Part shown: piece after piece, positions 1 through 7,794 of the stretch
Layout of the letters: every line of letters starts with the position of its first letter
Position numbering within the stretch: the first letter of the stretch is position 1
Assembly: GCF_900107125.1 (NCBI RefSeq)
Contig: NZ_FNOU01000006.1
Span: 62,001 to 126,000, forward strand
From: Eubacterium barkeri
Lineage (GTDB): Bacteria; Bacillota; Clostridia; Eubacteriales; Eubacteriaceae
Direction: 5' to 3'
DNA length: 64,000 nt
Notes under the pieces: model-generated
Told to the model about the DNA's origin: nothing
Databases searched by the model: none
What the model saw: only the letters and a program-made list of their open reading frames with translations
Program-made: the position numbers and the translations under genes

Positions 1-1033
1 TGAATTTGAAAATATGTTAAATGAAGCTGGGTTTACCTGCGGCCAGTACCCCCAGTCCTTTCAAAGTGCAGTATTGGGTGGGATGGTTTCTACCCGAGCC
101 ATAGGGACCTTCTCGACCAAGTACGGCAAAATGGATGATATGGTCAATTCCATGGAGGTGGTTCTTCCCAATGGGCATATCCTGCGCACGCATAAATGTC
201 CAAAGGCCTCCACGGGTCCAGAGCTCGATCAATTATTTTTAGGGGCCGAAGGTGTTTATGGCTTAGTGACGGAGGTGGAAGTTAAAATCTATCCCGTGGC
301 GGAAAAACGTTATTTTGAGGCTTATACCTTCCCCTCAACGGAACAGGCACTCACTGCGGTTCGAAGCTTTGTGCAGAACAACGTCCACCCAGCCGTCGTC
401 CGGGTCTATGACGAAGAGGAAGCCATTCCGAAGATTGAAAAATATGGCTATGAAACAGGCTATGTCTTTGTCGTCTTTGGGTACGAAGGTCTGGTGCAGC
501 AGGTGGATTTAGAAGTTGAGTTGGTAAAGGGCTACTGCGAAGCCAATGGGGGTGTTGCCAAAGGCAAAGAACCGGGATATGACTGGTTCAACTCCCGCTT
601 CTCCACTAAAAAAATGCTGGATCATGATGCCATGAAGGGGGGGACTGCAGATGCCATTGAAGTCGCAGCACCCTGGGATTGCATTGCCAACGTCTGGCGG
701 GAAATGCGCAAGGCCCTGGAGCCACTGTGCACCAGCGTCGACTGCCATTTCTCCCATGTGTATCACACCGGGGCCAGTGTCTATGTCATCTTCCACGCCC
801 AAACCGGCGGCGATGATTTTGATGGTGAACAGCGTTATAAAGAATGTCTGGACACCGCCATTCGCACAAGCCTGGCCAATGGGGGCAATGTGTCCCACCA
901 CCATGGCAGTGGAAAAGCGAAAGCCCCTTATCTGGTAGACGAACATGGACAAGCCGGTATTGAAGTGATGCAGAAGATTAAAGATGCCCTGGATCCGAAG
1001 GGATTAGTCAATAAAGGAGTGCTGGGATTATGA
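1..1033 (+). CDS. FAD-binding oxidase, alkylglycerone-phosphate synthase/GlcD type (5' end outside window)
   Basis: The reading frame is open to the first base of the window, so the true start lies upstream and only the C-terminal ~340 residues are visible. They hold the end of an FAD_binding_4 (PCMH-type) domain (SAVLGGMVSTRAIG, then LFLGAEGVYGLVTEVEVKIYP) followed by an FAD-oxidase C-terminal domain. The HHHGSGK motif near residue 300 is the histidine-rich active-site motif of the alkyldihydroxyacetonephosphate synthase branch rather than of plain GlcD. The gene overlaps the next by 4 bases (ATGA), so the two are probably translated together and may form one oxidoreductase. The substrate cannot be told from sequence; a 2-hydroxy acid or glycerol-phosphate derivative is plausible. 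Confidence 0.75.
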   Translation, partial: EFENMLNEAGFTCGQYPQSFQSAVLGGMVSTRAIGTFSTKYGKMDDMVNSMEVVLPNGHILRTHKCPKASTGPELDQLFLGAEGVYGLVTEVEVKIYPVAEKRYFEAYTFPSTEQALTAVRSFVQNNVHPAVVRVYDEEEAIPKIEKYGYETGYVFVVFGYEGLVQQVDLEVELVKGYCEANGGVAKGKEPGYDWFNSRFSTKKMLDHDAMKGGTADAIEVAAPWDCIANVWREMRKALEPLCTSVDCHFSHVYHTGASVYVIFHAQTGGDDFDGEQRYKECLDTAIRTSLANGGNVSHHHGSGKAKAPYLVDEHGQAGIEVMQKIKDALDPKGLVNKGVLGL

Positions 1034-2151
1034 GAGACTATACATTAAAAAATTATGAAGAGCAGCTGAATCATCAGGTTATCCATATGGACCAGGCGGT
1101 CTGCTATTGCCCGGAATTCCGGGCGTCCTGCATGATGCATGATTATCCCTCGAGACGGTTGCAGCTGGCCCGTTCCGTTTTTAAGGGGGACCTGGAGGCC
1201 AACGACTTCATCGCAAACCTCCAATTCCAAAGCATCCTTTCCCGTCAGGGGGAGCGCTGGCAGAATTTTGGCGAAAACCCTGAGGATGGAATGGACGCCA
1301 CCATCCTTTGCCGGGACATGTTTGTACAGAAGGGTTATGGGGCATCCATTGTAGACGACTTAGAAGAAGCACTTGGCAAAAATGGCGGCCATATCTACGG
1401 GGTAAATCAACAGGATTACACCAATGATCTGCCCATCGATGCCGCAAGTGATACCGCCCTGCTCATTGATGATGCCACAGCAGCCTTTGATGAATCAGGA
1501 ATCGCTGGGGTTGGAAATTATTTTAAAAGAAAAGGGGAGTCCTTCATCCCCGCATCGGCCAGACCGGTATTTCTGGGATTTGAATATTTCGCCCATGGCT
1601 TAGTTGACGCAGGTATTGCTCATCTCAAGGCTTTGATTGAAGATCTTGAGCACCAGGGTGTCAAACGGGTGATTGTCCTCTCCGCACAGGCTAAATATAT
1701 GCTGACCACCTTAGCCGAAAAATTGGGGATGCCTCCAGCCTTCCAGGTTGAATACTTAGTGGACACCATGGAAAGGGCCTGGTGCGACACACCCTCCTAT
1801 TTATACGCCGGAAGCTTTAACCTGCGCTATTGCCAGGAAAGCCACCGTCTCAATACTCTTTATGACAACGCTGTCCAGGACAGCATCCCCACAAGCCAGG
1901 AGTTTACACCTCTGGTAAAGGGAGATGTCCGTCTCAATACCCTGACCATTTGGCAAAAGCCCCTGGGTCCAGAGTACCGTATTTTTGGAATGGCAGAGTC
2001 TCTTCTTACAAAAATCGAGGAAGACGCCCTCCGGGATATCCGGATGTCTGGGGCCAAAAGTATTCTTTGTTTTGAACCGACGGCTTTGCCGATTTTAAAG
2101 GAAGCCTGTCCCGATTATTCTGTCCATTCCTATCTGGAACAGCTGGCATAA
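1030..2151 (+). CDS. Cysteine-containing partner protein of the FAD oxidase, possible Fe-S protein
   Basis: A 373-residue protein translationally coupled to the FAD oxidase before it. I do not recognise a named family with certainty. Cysteines occur near the N terminus (YCPEFRASC), in the middle (ILCRDMF, WCDTP, YCQES) and near the C terminus (CFEPTALPILKEACPDY). Position and cysteines suggest the role that GlcF/HdrB-like Fe-S proteins play beside GlcD-type oxidases, passing electrons from the flavin to another carrier. There is no signal peptide or membrane segment, so it is cytoplasmic. The Fe-S assignment is inference; classical CX2CX2CX3C ferredoxin motifs are absent. Confidence 0.5.
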   Translation: MRDYTLKNYEEQLNHQVIHMDQAVCYCPEFRASCMMHDYPSRRLQLARSVFKGDLEANDFIANLQFQSILSRQGERWQNFGENPEDGMDATILCRDMFVQKGYGASIVDDLEEALGKNGGHIYGVNQQDYTNDLPIDAASDTALLIDDATAAFDESGIAGVGNYFKRKGESFIPASARPVFLGFEYFAHGLVDAGIAHLKALIEDLEHQGVKRVIVLSAQAKYMLTTLAEKLGMPPAFQVEYLVDTMERAWCDTPSYLYAGSFNLRYCQESHRLNTLYDNAVQDSIPTSQEFTPLVKGDVRLNTLTIWQKPLGPEYRIFGMAESLLTKIEEDALRDIRMSGAKSILCFEPTALPILKEACPDYSVHSYLEQLA

Positions 2152-2182
2152 TAGCATCATCATCAATATTAAACTCCCTTTA

Positions 2183-2220
2183 AACCAAGCCGACAGCTCT
2201 GCTGTCGGCTTGGTTCATTT
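2183..2220 (+). terminator. Intrinsic terminator after the FAD oxidase unit
   Basis: A perfect 15-base-pair stem (2183-2197 with 2201-2215) closes on a 3-base loop. The following T-tract is weak and interrupted. Confidence 0.75.
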
Positions 2221-2240
2221 GTAAGAAAATAAAAAAAGAA

Positions 2241-2280
2241 TTGACAATTTTAATTGTACGATTTATAATTACAGTTATAA
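2241..2280 (+). promoter_or_regulatory. Promoter of the rhodanese-Rrf2-RclA operon with dyad at the -10
   Basis: TTGACA at 2241-2246 and TATAAT at 2264-2269 are both consensus and 17 bases apart. An imperfect 18-base dyad with TTATAA arms (2263-2268 and 2275-2280) covers the -10. Because an Rrf2 regulator is the second gene of the operon, this dyad is a candidate autoregulatory operator (inference). Confidence 0.75.
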
Positions 2281-2311
2281 AAAGTAACTAATATAATTAC
2301 AGAGGTGAAAA

Positions 2312-2713
2312 ATGAAGGTTTGGATTATCGTAATCGTCCTTGCCGCCTTAATCGGTATTGGTGGCTGGCTATTTTATAGTCGGCAAAACAGCCACAAAGC
2401 AGGATATGAAACCATTTCCTCATCCCAAGCCAAGGGGATGATGGATTCGGGGCAAGCATTAACCATCGTGGATGTCCGTGAGCCTGATGAATATGCGGGC
2501 GGACACATTCAGGGAGCCATTAATATTCCCTTGGGGACCATTGGAAATGGTGGAGAAAAGCAATTGACTGATAAACAGGCCACCATTTTAGTTTACTGCC
2601 GTTCCGGGAATCGCAGCCGACAGGCTGCTGAAAAATTGGTCTCTCTGGGTTATGACCACATCTATGATTTTGGCGGCGTGAACACCTGGACCGATGGATT
2701 AACGACAGAATAG
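2312..2713 (+). CDS. Membrane-anchored single-domain rhodanese
   Basis: A 133-residue protein with an N-terminal hydrophobic helix (about residues 3-22) that anchors or exports it, followed by one rhodanese domain. The motif VDVREPDEYAGGHI is typical, and the active-site loop CRSGNRSR places the sulfur-accepting cysteine near residue 95. It would take persulfide sulfur from a donor and pass it on, at the outer face of the membrane if the helix is an anchor. It is the first gene of an operon with an Rrf2 regulator and a flavin disulfide reductase, which suggests a response to sulfur, thiol or oxidative stress. The start has GAGGTG upstream at good spacing. Confidence 0.85.
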   Translation: MKVWIIVIVLAALIGIGGWLFYSRQNSHKAGYETISSSQAKGMMDSGQALTIVDVREPDEYAGGHIQGAINIPLGTIGNGGEKQLTDKQATILVYCRSGNRSRQAAEKLVSLGYDHIYDFGGVNTWTDGLTTE

Positions 2714-2734
2714 TAGGTGCAAAGGAGGTTTTTT

Positions 2735-3160
2735 ATGACAGGAGAATTTATTGTAGCCGTACATTCCCTCGTTTATTTGAAGCATCACGACTATAAAGTT
2801 TCAAGTGAGGAGCTAGCAGATAATGTATGTACTAATCCGGCCCGTATCCGAAAGGTAATGGGAAAACTGTGTAAAGCCAACCTGGTCGTTGGTCATGCTG
2901 GAGTCATCGGTGGGTATGAACTGGCAGATCCCTCCGGTGAGATTACCCTGTTAGATACTTTTGATGCAGTGGGTAGCCATGTCATTAAGCAGCCGTGGCG
3001 TTCCGGGGATGTGGATAAGGATTGTCAAATATCCTCTGGCATTGCAGCGGTAATGGATGAAATGTTTGAAGGAATGGATCAGGAATGTCGACAGTATTTG
3101 GCAAAGATTACCATTTCGATGGTTGAGAATCGGCTGTTTGAAGCAACGAATAATCAATAA
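2735..3160 (+). CDS. Rrf2 family transcriptional regulator
   Basis: A 141-residue winged-helix repressor of the Rrf2 family: an N-terminal helix (TGEFIVAVHSLVYLKHH), a helix-turn-helix (SSEELADNVCTNPARIRKVMGKL) and the family's wing sequence GGYELAD. It lacks the three clustered cysteines that hold Fe-S in IscR/NsrR but has scattered cysteines (NVCTNP, LCKAN, DCQISS, ECRQY), more like the thiol-sensing CymR/YwnA-type members. An AAAGGAGG site sits just before the ATG at 2735, so an upstream GTG in the same frame is not the start. It lies between the rhodanese and RclA-like genes and probably controls them from the dyad at 2263-2280. Confidence 0.88.
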   Translation: MTGEFIVAVHSLVYLKHHDYKVSSEELADNVCTNPARIRKVMGKLCKANLVVGHAGVIGGYELADPSGEITLLDTFDAVGSHVIKQPWRSGDVDKDCQISSGIAAVMDEMFEGMDQECRQYLAKITISMVENRLFEATNNQ

Positions 3161-3174
3161 TTCAGGAGGCTATT

Positions 3175-4548
3175 ATGAAGTACGATGCAATTATCATTGG
3201 GTTTGGCAAAGGTGGAAAAACAATGGCAGGAGCTTTGGCTGGCCAGGGTAAAAAAGTTGCGCTTATTGAAAAAGATTCTAAAATGTATGGGGGAACCTGT
3301 ATCAATGTTGGATGTATTCCGTCAAAATCCTTGGTTCGCAGTGCACACCTATCGGATTTAAACGGTGGTGGCTTTGATGAAAAAAGCCGGCGTTTTAAGG
3401 CCGCTATCGCAGAAAAGGTCCGGTTAACGGATATGCTTCGGGGTAAAAACTATGCGAAGCTGGCAGACCATCCCAATGTAACGGTCTATGATGGGGAAGG
3501 AAGCTTTGTCTCCCAAAATCAGGTTAAGGTCCATACTGACAATGGAGATACCATTCTGGAAGGCGATAAAATTTTCATTAATACCGGGTCAACCTCCTTT
3601 GTTCCTCCCATTCAGGGGATTAAAGGGAATCCCTTTGTTTATACCAGTGAAGGGATGCTCTCTTTGGAAAAATTGCCAAAGCATTTAGTCATTATCGGGG
3701 GCGGATACATCGGACTTGAATTTGCTTCCATGTACACTGGCTTTGGGTCGGAGGTTACCGTCATCCAGGTGGAGGATACCTTTATTCCCAGGGAGGATCG
3801 GGATATAGCCGATGCCATTCAGGCTGTCTTTGAAAAACGTGGTGTTAAATTTGTCTTTTCAGCCAGCACCACTGCCATCGAAAATGATGGGAAGACGGCT
3901 CAGGTACATTATACCGTAGCTGGGAAAGAAACGGTTTTAGAGGCAGATGCGGTCCTGATTGCCACTGGTAGAAAGCCAAATGTAGCGGGTCTGAATGTTG
4001 AAGAGGCTGGTGTTGAATTAACGGATCGGGGGGCCATCAAGGTCGACGAGTATTTGAAAACCACTGCTCCCAATATTTGGGCAATGGGCGATGTTGCAGG
4101 AGGGTTACAATTCACTTATGTATCCCTGGATGATTATCGTATTGTCCTGCCACAGGTTTATGGCACGGCAACCCGCTCCACAGCGAAGCGCAGCAATGTA
4201 CCCTATAGTGTCTTTATCGCCCCTGCGTTTTCACGGGTTGGTTTAAATGAAGAAGAGGCCAAAGCCGCAGGATATAATTATGTCGTTGCTAAAATGCCGG
4301 CTGCCGCGGTGCCAAAGGCTCAGGTCCAGAAGGTGCCTGAAGGTTTGCTAAAAGCCATCGTTGATGCAGATACCGGTAAAATTTTAGGGGCCATGCTCTT
4401 TTGTGAAGAATCCTATGAAGTGATTAATATTGTTAAGCTTGCTATGGATATGGGGGCTGATTATACCGTGCTACGGGATCAAATCTATACCCATCCAACC
4501 ATGAGTGAAGCCCTCAATGATTTGTTTGGAATGATTAAACTTGGATAA
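3175..4548 (+). CDS. rclA: RclA-like pyridine nucleotide-disulfide oxidoreductase
   Basis: A 457-residue flavoprotein of the class I disulfide reductase family: FAD-binding GXGXXG variant IIGFGKGGKT at the N terminus, redox pair C42/C47 in GGTCINVGCIPSK, NAD(P)H-binding IIGGGYIGLEFAS near residue 170, FAD-contacting AMGDVAGGLQFTYVSLDDYRI and the C-terminal HPT motif. The last two stretches and the PREDRDIAD segment match Escherichia coli RclA, which protects against reactive chlorine and reduces Cu(II), more closely than lipoamide dehydrogenase or MerA. There is no MerA heavy-metal domain or C-terminal cysteine pair. It follows an Rrf2 regulator by 14 bases. The family call is firm; the chlorine or copper role in an anaerobe is inferred. 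Confidence 0.85.
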   Translation: MKYDAIIIGFGKGGKTMAGALAGQGKKVALIEKDSKMYGGTCINVGCIPSKSLVRSAHLSDLNGGGFDEKSRRFKAAIAEKVRLTDMLRGKNYAKLADHPNVTVYDGEGSFVSQNQVKVHTDNGDTILEGDKIFINTGSTSFVPPIQGIKGNPFVYTSEGMLSLEKLPKHLVIIGGGYIGLEFASMYTGFGSEVTVIQVEDTFIPREDRDIADAIQAVFEKRGVKFVFSASTTAIENDGKTAQVHYTVAGKETVLEADAVLIATGRKPNVAGLNVEEAGVELTDRGAIKVDEYLKTTAPNIWAMGDVAGGLQFTYVSLDDYRIVLPQVYGTATRSTAKRSNVPYSVFIAPAFSRVGLNEEEAKAAGYNYVVAKMPAAAVPKAQVQKVPEGLLKAIVDADTGKILGAMLFCEESYEVINIVKLAMDMGADYTVLRDQIYTHPTMSEALNDLFGMIKLG

Positions 4549-4562
4549 TAAGAAAAACTAAA

Positions 4563-4607
4563 AACAAGAAGCCCCATTGGAGACTGAATGGGGCTTCTTG
4601 TTTTTTT
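4563..4607. terminator. Bidirectional terminator between rclA-like and tetR genes
   Basis: A 16-bp stem (4563-4578 with 4587-4602) flanked by an A-tract on the left and a T-tract on the right, so it can stop transcription from both converging genes. Confidence 0.9.
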
Positions 4608-5250
4608 AATGAGTGCGTATTAAAGTGTTTTTCAAAGACATCAGGTAGGCATCGATAATATCCTGAGAAGGACAGCCGTATTCCGATTCGAAACGATTCT
4701 CTCCCAGGATAACGATTCGCTGGATTAATCCGATAAAGGTGGTTGAAATCATGGTTCTCTCCCATTTTGGATTAAGGTGTTCCTTAATGCTGCCATCCTG
4801 AATTCCCTTTTCAATGGTACTTTGTAAAATGGCCGTTGTTTTGGTGATCACTGGAATCTCATGGATAATCTCACTGGTTTGGATCTTTTGCCTTTTTAAA
4901 TAAATATCAATTTCAATTAATAGCAATAACTTCTTTGAATAATCACCAACGAGAGGAAAATGAAGCTGTAGCCAAAAGAGTGTTTGTTCCAGCCCAGTAT
5001 GGGGTTTACGGTTATAGTTTTCAAAAGCTTTTAAAAGTTCGATACAGTGCTCATAAATTAATTTTTTTAAGACGGCCAGGAGCATGGCATCCTTTGATGG
5101 AAAATATCGCTGAAGGGAACGTGTGGTTAACCCCGCCCGTTCTGCGATATCCTTTTGCTGAGTCGCGTGGATTCCCATTTCCAAAAAGCATTGTGTTGCC
5201 GCTTCATAAACGCGTTCTATATTCTTTTTTCGATCTTCTGCTGTTGGCAT
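4606..5250 (-). CDS. TetR/AcrR family transcriptional regulator
   Basis: A 214-residue regulator with the N-terminal TetR helix-turn-helix (QKDIAERAGLTTRSLQRYFPSKDAML, about residues 33-58) and an all-helical C-terminal ligand-binding domain with no family signature that names its ligand. No obvious target operon is adjacent: on one side it converges with the RclA-like gene, on the other it diverges from the Hpt genes with about 190 bases between. It could repress itself and the Hpt promoter (inference). The ligand is unknown. Confidence 0.88.
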   Translation of the reverse strand: MPTAEDRKKNIERVYEAATQCFLEMGIHATQQKDIAERAGLTTRSLQRYFPSKDAMLLAVLKKLIYEHCIELLKAFENYNRKPHTGLEQTLFWLQLHFPLVGDYSKKLLLLIEIDIYLKRQKIQTSEIIHEIPVITKTTAILQSTIEKGIQDGSIKEHLNPKWERTMISTTFIGLIQRIVILGENRFESEYGCPSQDIIDAYLMSLKNTLIRTH

Positions 5251-5335
5251 AAACTTTTTCCATTCTATTTTTAGCTTTATTATAGCATCATTTTGTATTT
5301 TTGCGAAGATATCCGATTTGAAAAGATAGATTTAC

Positions 5336-5364
5336 TTGAGTTTTCGTTACAATGCGTCTATAAT
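5336..5364 (+). promoter_or_regulatory. Promoter of the tandem Hpt genes
   Basis: TTGAGT at 5336-5341 and TATAAT at 5359-5364 with a 17-base spacer, in the AT-rich gap between the divergent tetR and hpt genes. Confidence 0.7.
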
Positions 5365-5442
5365 TATAATATCTTTAAAGTAAGTGGTTTGATTTTACGA
5401 AAGAGAATTATATTTTAAAGACAATAGTTTATGGAGAAAGCA

Positions 5443-5793
5443 ATGGATATTGAATTTTTAAAGCAAAATGGGATTGATTATATCGATGGCCTAAAACGAT
5501 TTTCTGGAAAAGATGTCCTTTATCAAAAATATCTTAAACGATTTTTGGAAGATTCAACTTATGGTCGATTGAAAACGGCAATGGATCAAGAGGAATATCA
5601 AGAGGCTTTTTTATTGGCGCATACCCTTAAAGGGGTGGTAGGAAATCTCAGCTTTTTCTTTTTATTAAAGCATATCGAGCCTTTTGTTGAGGCACTTCGG
5701 GAGGGGAAGGATATCCCGTTGGCGATTGCTTGTTTTCAAGATATAGAAGCTGACTACGAACAGACGATCCGAGCATTAAAGACGATTGAGTAA
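5443..5793 (+). CDS. Stand-alone Hpt phosphotransfer domain protein (copy 1)
   Basis: A 116-residue protein that is a single histidine phosphotransfer domain; the phosphorylatable histidine lies in the motif AHTLKGVVGNLSF. Such proteins carry phosphoryl groups between a hybrid kinase and a response regulator but have no kinase activity. The ATG at 5443 is preceded by GGAG at 6 bases, while the in-frame ATG at 5431 has no ribosome site, so the later one is chosen. Its neighbour downstream is a second protein of the same kind, and no hybrid kinase or receiver is encoded nearby. Confidence 0.82.
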   Translation: MDIEFLKQNGIDYIDGLKRFSGKDVLYQKYLKRFLEDSTYGRLKTAMDQEEYQEAFLLAHTLKGVVGNLSFFFLLKHIEPFVEALREGKDIPLAIACFQDIEADYEQTIRALKTIE

Positions 5794-5854
5794 ACTTTTT
5801 AAAATATATCTTTCGAAACGTGTCATTTAAATAATACTCAAAGGAGAAATTGGG

Positions 5855-6205
5855 ATGGAAGCATTATTACAAAAATTGAAGGACTATGGTTGTGATATTG
5901 ATGGCGCTTTAGATCGAATGGCGGGAGATTCTGAACTATTGGTGGATTGTATAACTTTGGTGACTCAGGATAATGCGATTAATGAACTTGAAAAAAATTT
6001 AGCCAGTGGTGATTTAACAGCTGCCTTCGACTCAGCGCACACTTTAAAGGGGATTTGTGGAAATACCGGTATCACACCTCTATACGTTAGTATTTCAAAG
6101 ATTGTCGAGGTATTACGTGCTGGGAAGGATACTCATTTAGAAGATGAGTTTTTTGAATTTAAAAAGAGCCTGAAAAATCTGACTGATCTTTTAGAAGGTG
6201 TATAA
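5855..6205 (+). CDS. Stand-alone Hpt phosphotransfer domain protein (copy 2)
   Basis: A 116-residue single Hpt domain, with the active histidine in AHTLKGICGNTGI. It has the same length and plan as the preceding gene, but the sequences have diverged well beyond a recent duplication. A good AAGGAG site precedes the ATG. The 61 bases between the two genes show no terminator, so they are probably co-transcribed from the promoter at 5336. The partner kinase and receiver must lie elsewhere in the genome. Confidence 0.82.
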   Translation: MEALLQKLKDYGCDIDGALDRMAGDSELLVDCITLVTQDNAINELEKNLASGDLTAAFDSAHTLKGICGNTGITPLYVSISKIVEVLRAGKDTHLEDEFFEFKKSLKNLTDLLEGV

Positions 6206-6269
6206 ATCTTAAATAAAGGTGTTGCTTTCAATGTTTGAACAATAAAATATTATTTTTGAACAAGCACCC

Positions 6270-6389
6270 TTGGATCGAATATAGAGTTGGTGTATAGTTA
6301 AAACAACGGCTAAAGTAGGAAAGAAAATTGATGTTTGTATGGTTTTAAAAAATTAAAACCTGAGAGGCGCTGGATTCAGCGCTTTTTTT
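6270..6389 (+). ncRNA. Candidate small RNA or leader, with promoter and terminator
   Basis: The 180-base gap after the second hpt gene contains TTGGAT (6270-6275), a 17-base spacer and TATAGT (6293-6298) preceded by TG. Next comes an 8-bp inverted repeat (6341-6348 with 6353-6360), then a GC-rich hairpin (6367-6372 with 6377-6382) with seven T. A transcript of roughly 85 bases with no coding frame would result. I recognise no known RNA family. The hairpin also serves as the end of the convergent DUF1275 gene, so a plain terminator is the simpler alternative. Confidence 0.35.
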
Positions 6390-7086
6390 ATATCCTTTCC
6401 TTATAAAACCGCTTCTCCTCAAACAATAGCAAAAAGACAATTGCCAAAAGGATATTACAAAAGAAGATGGCATGGGCATCCCATCGCCAGGTGAGGTGAG
6501 CTCCCAGGAATGCCCCCAGGGCAAAGAAGGCAATGACCCCAAAATACTGGAGGGTTTTTCGGAGCTTCGAGGGATCATGGGTTTTCAGGTAGACACAGAA
6601 AAACTCCATGCCGGTTCGCAGGTTGCCAGTACACATGGTGGTGGCAAAGGGAGTGCCATGGATGCGCCGAAAGGCCTGAACCTGGAGGGCACAGACAAAG
6701 GAAATGGCGACATTGGCAATATAATCAAGGTGATCGGGACCGAGAAAGCCGACGATGGCGATGATGACGAATTCGATACCGATGACCAGCTGCCGCCAAT
6801 GCAGATTGTCGCTGTTGATGGACTTTAAATATTCGGATACTACAATGCCCACAGCAAAGGCCAGGATGGGGAGAAGATAATGGACCGCCACCATGGGTTC
6901 TCCCTTGGCAATCCCGATTCCAAGCAAAACGATATTACCGGTTTGGGCATTGGCAAAGACCTGTCCCCGGGAAATATAGGTATAGGCGTCTAAAAAGCCT
7001 CCGACGATGGCGAGGGTAAGACAAAGAATCATAGATTCTGAAATAGCCAACTGTTCTTCAAACTTTTTTCTAAAGCGTTCTTTCAT
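6388..7086 (-). CDS. YoaK family (DUF1275) integral membrane protein
   Basis: A 232-residue membrane protein with about six hydrophobic segments. The sequence VGGFLDAYTYISRGQVFANAQTGNIVLLG is the DUF1275/YoaK signature; the family's activity is not known. I place the start at the ATG at 7086, which has AAGGAAG upstream, rather than the in-frame ATG 54 bases before it, which would add residues untypical of the family. It stands alone between convergent Hpt genes and a divergent HD-domain gene. Confidence 0.85.
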   Translation of the reverse strand: MKERFRKKFEEQLAISESMILCLTLAIVGGFLDAYTYISRGQVFANAQTGNIVLLGIGIAKGEPMVAVHYLLPILAFAVGIVVSEYLKSINSDNLHWRQLVIGIEFVIIAIVGFLGPDHLDYIANVAISFVCALQVQAFRRIHGTPFATTMCTGNLRTGMEFFCVYLKTHDPSKLRKTLQYFGVIAFFALGAFLGAHLTWRWDAHAIFFCNILLAIVFLLLFEEKRFYKERI

Positions 7087-7176
7087 GGGGTGCACTTCCT
7101 TTAAAATTCTTGCGTCTATTATGATAGCATAAAAGGACAAAAAGATATTGTATACAATTTAGAAATTTTTAATGAA

Positions 7177-7199
7177 ATGAATTTTTTTTGTGGTATAAT
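7177..7199 (+). promoter_or_regulatory. Extended -10 promoter of the HD-domain gene
   Basis: TATAAT at 7194-7199 is preceded by TGG, an extended -10; no good -35 is seen. Because this promoter lies inside the longest open frame, it supports the downstream start at 7254. Confidence 0.65.
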
Positions 7200-7253
7200 T
7201 CAATCAGAAAGGGAGATGTTGAGCACAAATTCTTTTCGGGAAGTGAAGGTTTT

Positions 7254-7754
7254 ATGAAAGATAGAAAGTATCAAGTCGAGTTTGAAGGGATTGTTTGGGA
7301 TATTCTGAATCATCCCAAATTCATAGGACTAAAGTCCATAGAGCACCACGGTAATGGCTTGCAGGAGCATTGTATTTCTGTGGCCTACAATTCATACGTT
7401 ATTGCAAAAAAATTAGGTTTGGATGCCGAATCCGTTGCACGCGGGGCGTTACTCCATGATTTCTTTTTTGAAGATTGGAAGGACGCTGAAAAAAATGGGA
7501 AGGGATTTGGGCGGATCAAAGAAATGCATGGCTTTAAGCATCCCAAGGATGCCCTGCGCAATGCGACCATTTATTTTAATTTAAATGAAAAAGAAGAGGA
7601 TATGATCCTCAAGCATATGTTTCCTTTAACCATTGTGCCCCCCATGCATTTGGAGAGCTGGGTGGTTACCATGGTGGATAAAGGGGTGGCCATTAAGGAA
7701 ATGGCCCAGGAGCATACGCCGCGTAAGCTTTATCGGAAGCTTCGGGCGGCTTAG
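7254..7754 (+). CDS. HD domain phosphohydrolase
   Basis: A 166-residue metal-dependent HD-superfamily protein. The metal ligands are visible as IEHHGNGLQEHC, the paired LLHDFFF and the later MHGFKHPKDAL and LKHMFP histidines, the pattern of small HDIG/HDc hydrolases that act on nucleotides or phosphate esters. Substrate unknown. The start at 7254 has a GTGAAGG-like site and follows the extended -10 at 7194; an earlier in-frame ATG would overlap that promoter. The next gene begins 40 bases downstream, without a terminator, so the two may be co-transcribed. Confidence 0.8.
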   Translation: MKDRKYQVEFEGIVWDILNHPKFIGLKSIEHHGNGLQEHCISVAYNSYVIAKKLGLDAESVARGALLHDFFFEDWKDAEKNGKGFGRIKEMHGFKHPKDALRNATIYFNLNEKEEDMILKHMFPLTIVPPMHLESWVVTMVDKGVAIKEMAQEHTPRKLYRKLRAA

Positions 7755-7794
7755 TCATCAGCCAATAAAAAAATTAAGATATACTGGAGGAAAA

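Noticed and set aside
509-952. A 147-codon open frame on the minus strand opposite the FAD oxidase
   Set aside because: No ribosome site, no recognisable protein, and it lies fully within a well-supported gene on the other strand.
3175-4548. Mercuric reductase or lipoamide dehydrogenase
   Set aside because: No C-terminal vicinal cysteines or heavy-metal domain, and no pyruvate dehydrogenase genes; the late motifs match RclA.
6300-6389. A cyclic-di-GMP riboswitch
   Set aside because: The aptamer's conserved core and tetraloop-receptor features are absent.
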